A program made the translations under genes and the position numbers. The notes beneath the pieces were generated by a model. The model did not search any database. It worked only from the letters and a program-made list of their open reading frames with translations, and was not told the DNA's origin. A stretch of DNA of 64,000 nt, from contig CAYXFU010000002.1 of assembly GCA_964464375.1 (NCBI GenBank), positions 124,001 through 188,000 of the forward strand. Reading direction: 5' to 3'. Positions 61,496 through 64,000 of this stretch are shown here, one piece after another. Source of the stretch: CAIOZA01 sp964464375 (GTDB taxonomy: Bacteria > Bacteroidota > Ignavibacteria > Kapaibacteriales > UBA2268). Position 1 is the first letter of the stretch, and every line of letters starts with the position of its first letter.

Positions 61496-62737
61496 ATGAA
61501 TACAATAGCAAAAGTAGATATAAAAGCATTAGCAGAACAATACGGAACTCCGGTTTATGTTTATGATAAAGGTATGATAATTCAGAATTATTCTACCTTG
61601 AAGAACGCATTCGCTAAATATTACAACAAAACAAAGATTCACTTCTCTGTCAAGGCTAATAGTAATATTAAGCTCCTCCAGATTTTTAAAGAAATTGGTT
61701 CTGGTGCCGACTGTTCATCGCCTTTCGAATTGATTCTTGCTGAAAAAGCAGGATTTACTCAAGAGAATCTCCTATATACCGGAAATTATGAAAGTTATTT
61801 CGATTTAGAACAGGCATTACTAAGCAATGTTACAATCAACCTTGATGATATCAATTCGTTTAAAAGATTGATTAAAATTCGTTTACCTGATAGAATTTCA
61901 TTCAGAATTAATCCCGGAATAGGTAGGGGAGGATTCGAGGGTATTGTTACCGGTGGTACTGATGCTAAATTCGGCATTCCTTATGAAAAAGCTTATGATG
62001 CTTATAAATTAGCTAAAGAAAGTGGCGTTAAAAGATTTGGCATTCACATGATGACTGGTTCTAACAATCTTGAACCATATTATTTTGCCGAGATTGTCGA
62101 TAAGCTTATGACAATCGCTGGGGATATTTTTACTAAACTAGAAATTATACCCGAATTCGTTGACATTGGTGGTGGATTTGGTGTTCCTTATAATGATAAT
62201 GAGGAACCATTGAATGTTGATCTTACTGCAAGATTGGTAACTGAAATGTTTACAGAAAAATGCAATAAATATGCTTTTGGCGAACCATTCTTATTCTTGG
62301 AACCAGGAAGATATTTAATTGCAAACAGTGGATTTTTGATTTCAAAAGTAACTGGTATAAAAAATAGTTACAAAAAATTTGTTGGTATTGATTCCGGAAT
62401 GAATACTCTGCTTCGTCCGGCTCTCTATGGTGCTAGGCATAGAATAGAAGTCTATGATAAAAATGAAAATCAGCAATTAGTTAATATATGCGGTCAAATT
62501 TGTGAGAATTCAGATATATTTTCTCTTATGCAACCATTCCCGGATGTTGAAGAAGATGACATTGTTGTTATTCGTGATGTCGGAGCTTATGGTTATGTGA
62601 TGGCATCAAATTACAATAACAGACTGAGACCGCCAGAAGTTCTTGTTGATGGAGAAAAACATGAACTTATTAGAAGAAGAGAAAATATTGATGATGTACT
62701 GAGATTGTACGAATTTTCAACCAAAAGTACCCTATAG
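61496..62737 (+). CDS. lysA: Diaminopimelate decarboxylase
   Basis: The 413-residue enzyme is a PLP-dependent, alanine-racemase-fold decarboxylase: YVYDKGMIIQNYSTLKNAFA, PLP-lysine in IHFSVKANSNIKLLQIF near residue 54, HMMTGSNNLEP, FVDIGGGFGVPYNDNEEP, EPGRYLIANSGFLI and the C-terminal CGQICENSDIFS with RDVGAYGYVMASNYN. It removes CO2 from meso-diaminopimelate to give L-lysine. It lies 12 bases after lysC. Its 3' end overlaps a small minus-strand ORF by a few bases. A related carboxynorspermidine decarboxylase is excluded by the paired lysC. Confidence 0.93.
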   Translation: MNTIAKVDIKALAEQYGTPVYVYDKGMIIQNYSTLKNAFAKYYNKTKIHFSVKANSNIKLLQIFKEIGSGADCSSPFELILAEKAGFTQENLLYTGNYESYFDLEQALLSNVTINLDDINSFKRLIKIRLPDRISFRINPGIGRGGFEGIVTGGTDAKFGIPYEKAYDAYKLAKESGVKRFGIHMMTGSNNLEPYYFAEIVDKLMTIAGDIFTKLEIIPEFVDIGGGFGVPYNDNEEPLNVDLTARLVTEMFTEKCNKYAFGEPFLFLEPGRYLIANSGFLISKVTGIKNSYKKFVGIDSGMNTLLRPALYGARHRIEVYDKNENQQLVNICGQICENSDIFSLMQPFPDVEEDDIVVIRDVGAYGYVMASNYNNRLRPPEVLVDGEKHELIRRRENIDDVLRLYEFSTKSTL

Positions 62738-62888
62738 TATAAAACCACCCATCCCATCATCAGTCAAAGGTTTATCTACATTATTTTTCTTGTCCATTGC
62801 CGGTTTACGGCGTGCCTCTGCGTCGTTAATCGGACAATGCCGTCAGCGTTATTATCGCTATAACAAAAAGAAGTATTCTGTGTTTCAT
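62732..62888 (-). pseudogene. Small exported peptide gene with a frameshift
   Basis: A good ribosome site (AAAGGA, then six bases) precedes ATG 62888. The frame reads MKHRILLFVIAIITLTALS then D and stop, a textbook signal peptide. Shifting by one base at the stop continues as NDAEARRKPAMDKKNNVDKP and LTDDGMGGFIL to a TAG at 62732, overlapping the lysA 3' end. Together this would be a peptide of about 50 residues with a signal sequence. It is probably a frameshifted gene or a sequence error; function unknown. Confidence 0.55.
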
Positions 62889-62947
62889 GGTGTTTCCTTT
62901 GAAATATTGTTTAGGTTGATATTTTTTTGTGTTAACTTCCATAAAAG

Positions 62948-63538
62948 TTAATTAATCTCCTGCATCTTTTGAGCTTCTAAATCTTTTTTCTTAATATGAT
63001 TTATATATAAATTCATTACTATGCTTAAGTTTAACTGCCATATCCAATAATTGTATAAAGATGGAAAAAAATAATCAGGACTTCTCCGAAGAATATGAAC
63101 ATGTATGAAAAACGCTGGTGCTAATGCACAAAAGCCTGCTAAAAATGAATAATAAATATGAGAATATGAAACCATTCTAAATATCCTAGTAATTAACCCA
63201 AACATGATTAATGATACTGTTCCTTGTATTAAAGACATATAAAGATAAAAAATAAAATTTTCAAATGGTCTTGGGCTCATTGAGAAAAGATAAAATGAGA
63301 TATGTACTAAAACAACTATACAATAAATTAGGAAATTTCTTTTTGTCAGACGTTCTTTTGTGTTCTTTTGTATTAGAAAAATTAATAATATTGGATAAGC
63401 TATTAATCCTGTAAAAAAAATATGAATAAAAAACAGGTACCAAAGGAACGAAGTAGTTGAATATTCAATATATATAAATATAACAGAAATGATTATAATA
63501 TTGAATTTATTATATATTTGCGATATAGTATTTATCAT
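62948..63538 (-). CDS. Multi-pass membrane protein of unknown function
   Basis: I do not recognise this 196-residue protein. It has about five hydrophobic segments (FNIIIISVIFIYIEY; FFIHIFFTGLIAYPILLIFL; FLIYCIVVLVHISFYLF; FIFYLYMSLIQGTVSLIMFG; IYYSFLAGFCALAPAFFIHV) and a charged C-terminus (NHIKKKDLEAQKMQEIN). Base composition is even more AT-rich than most of the window. Its ATG overlaps the stop of the upstream small gene by four bases, so they are co-translated. Such a pairing can be a toxin-immunity or transport pair, but there is no direct support. Confidence 0.65.
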   Translation of the reverse strand: MINTISQIYNKFNIIIISVIFIYIEYSTTSFLWYLFFIHIFFTGLIAYPILLIFLIQKNTKERLTKRNFLIYCIVVLVHISFYLFSMSPRPFENFIFYLYMSLIQGTVSLIMFGLITRIFRMVSYSHIYYSFLAGFCALAPAFFIHVHILRRSPDYFFPSLYNYWIWQLNLSIVMNLYINHIKKKDLEAQKMQEIN

Positions 63539-63750
63539 TTTTTCTTAGAAGAATATTCAAGGGATTTTGCTTCATTTAAAATTTGTTCTTTACTCCAATT
63601 CGTGTTCTTTTGCTGATTATATATAACAGTACACATAATTAACCGATGCTGTAAATTTCCGAAATCAAGGGGCGTGTTGCCAAGTATCTCTTTTGTTTTA
63701 ACTAAATAATCAGGGCATAAAGGTGTACCACCTAAGAAATCCACGAACAA
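63535..63750 (-). CDS. Small protein of unknown function, perhaps 5'-truncated
   Basis: From a TTG at 63750 the frame gives 71 residues (FVDFLGGTPLCPDYLVKTKE, QHRLIMCTVIYNQQKNTNWS, EAKSLEYSSKKK). The same frame is open and protein-like back to 63864 (NYFFVGDEIEKLGAKREGII) but has no ATG, GTG or TTG before 63750. Either the real start is the TTG, or this is the tail of a gene whose front was lost. It overlaps the membrane protein gene by four bases. Family unknown. Confidence 0.45.
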   Translation of the reverse strand: MFVDFLGGTPLCPDYLVKTKEILGNTPLDFGNLQHRLIMCTVIYNQQKNTNWSKEQILNEAKSLEYSSKKK

Positions 63751-63930
63751 ATTAAAAATAAAATTATAATTACTAATAATACCTTCCCTTTTAGCTCCAA
63801 GTTTTTCAATTTCATCACCAACAAAAAAATAATTTAAGCTATTTTTATCAAATATACTAGTGGATTAATTGAATTTTTGCATACCGAATTGTAGTGCACA
63901 TTCATGTGACACTTAAATGGCTCAGGAACT

Positions 63931-63952
63931 CCCTCTCCAAGTATGGAGAGGG
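63931..63952. repeat. Short perfect palindrome
   Basis: CCCTCTCCA (63931-63939) pairs with TGGAGAGGG (63944-63952) around AGTA. No T run follows. It looks like a small interspersed palindromic repeat, GC-richer than its surroundings; only one copy is seen in this window. Confidence 0.5.
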
Positions 63953-64000
63953 TCGCTCTCGAACCTTCTTATTTTACAATAAGTTATTTTATATTAACTT

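Noticed and set aside
62820..62835. Programmed +1 frameshift like that of RF2
   Set aside because: There is no CUU-UGA-type slippery site or internal Shine-Dalgarno; decay or error is simpler.
1..64000. CRISPR array or prophage
   Set aside because: No regularly spaced direct repeats, cas genes or phage structural genes were seen.

Overview
The window reads as AT-rich chromosomal DNA from a Gram-negative bacterium of the Bacteroidota/Chlorobiota (FCB) group, probably near Ignavibacteria or Kapabacteria. The evidence: secreted proteins with type IX secretion (T9SS) C-terminal sorting tails, a Sec-type (clade II) nitrous oxide reductase cluster, Kdo transferase, a Wzi/SLBB capsule export pair, and Bacteroidota-like promoters (TTTG, about 19 bases, TAAATTTG). 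Several genes also have clear Shine-Dalgarno sequences, which is less usual for classical Bacteroidetes. This placement is inference; no rRNA is present.

Layout. (1) 1-10832: exopolysaccharide genes (SLBB export protein cut by the window edge, Wzi-like barrel, polyprenyl-phosphate sugar transferase, several glycosyltransferases, one fused to a degraded sugar-phosphate transferase) with accA, a DedA protein and a Nudix hydrolase among them. (2) 10932-14543: two envelope proteins and glutamate dehydrogenase. (3) 14794-21107: a nos cluster (lipoprotein cytochrome c, nosZ, a four-helix membrane protein, nosL, nosD, nosF, nosY) behind a recognisable promoter. (4) 21117-31180, minus strand: waaA, trxB, ruvC, yebC, a lipoprotein, a Dna2-like nuclease-helicase and recJ. 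(5) 31336-35241: rsgA, a TPR protein, an outer-membrane protein, a CAU tRNA (probably tRNA-Ile2) and a candidate small RNA. (6) 35615-46679, minus strand: a T9SS arylsulfotransferase-like protein, pstBACS, cysNC, cysD, a PAPS-type sulfotransferase and a KASIII-like synthase in one tightly packed run. (7) 46901-54654: a decayed IS3 element, an ECF sigma/anti-sigma pair, secreted proteins, tRNA-Leu. (8) 54878-62737: a receiver-histidine kinase, a giant TPR-transglutaminase protein, lysC and lysA. (9) 62732-64000: small and possibly broken genes of unknown function.

The most interesting system is the minus-strand run at 38220-46679. ATP sulfurylase and APS kinase make PAPS; a membrane-tethered sulfotransferase can use it; a KASIII-like enzyme may make a lipid or ketide acceptor; a PstSCAB-type oxyanion transporter lies in the same transcription unit. 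No reductive sulfate-assimilation gene or phoU is beside it. This suggests a dedicated sulfated-metabolite or sulfolipid pathway tied to anion uptake. Second-rank observations are a shared ECF-like promoter (TGTAACA, 16 bases, CATTTCT) before the sigma operon and before a T9SS cargo gene, a free-standing promoter-terminator unit next to the tRNA that may be a small RNA of about 108 nt, and a waaA gene whose membrane anchor is encoded upstream of the first usual start codon.
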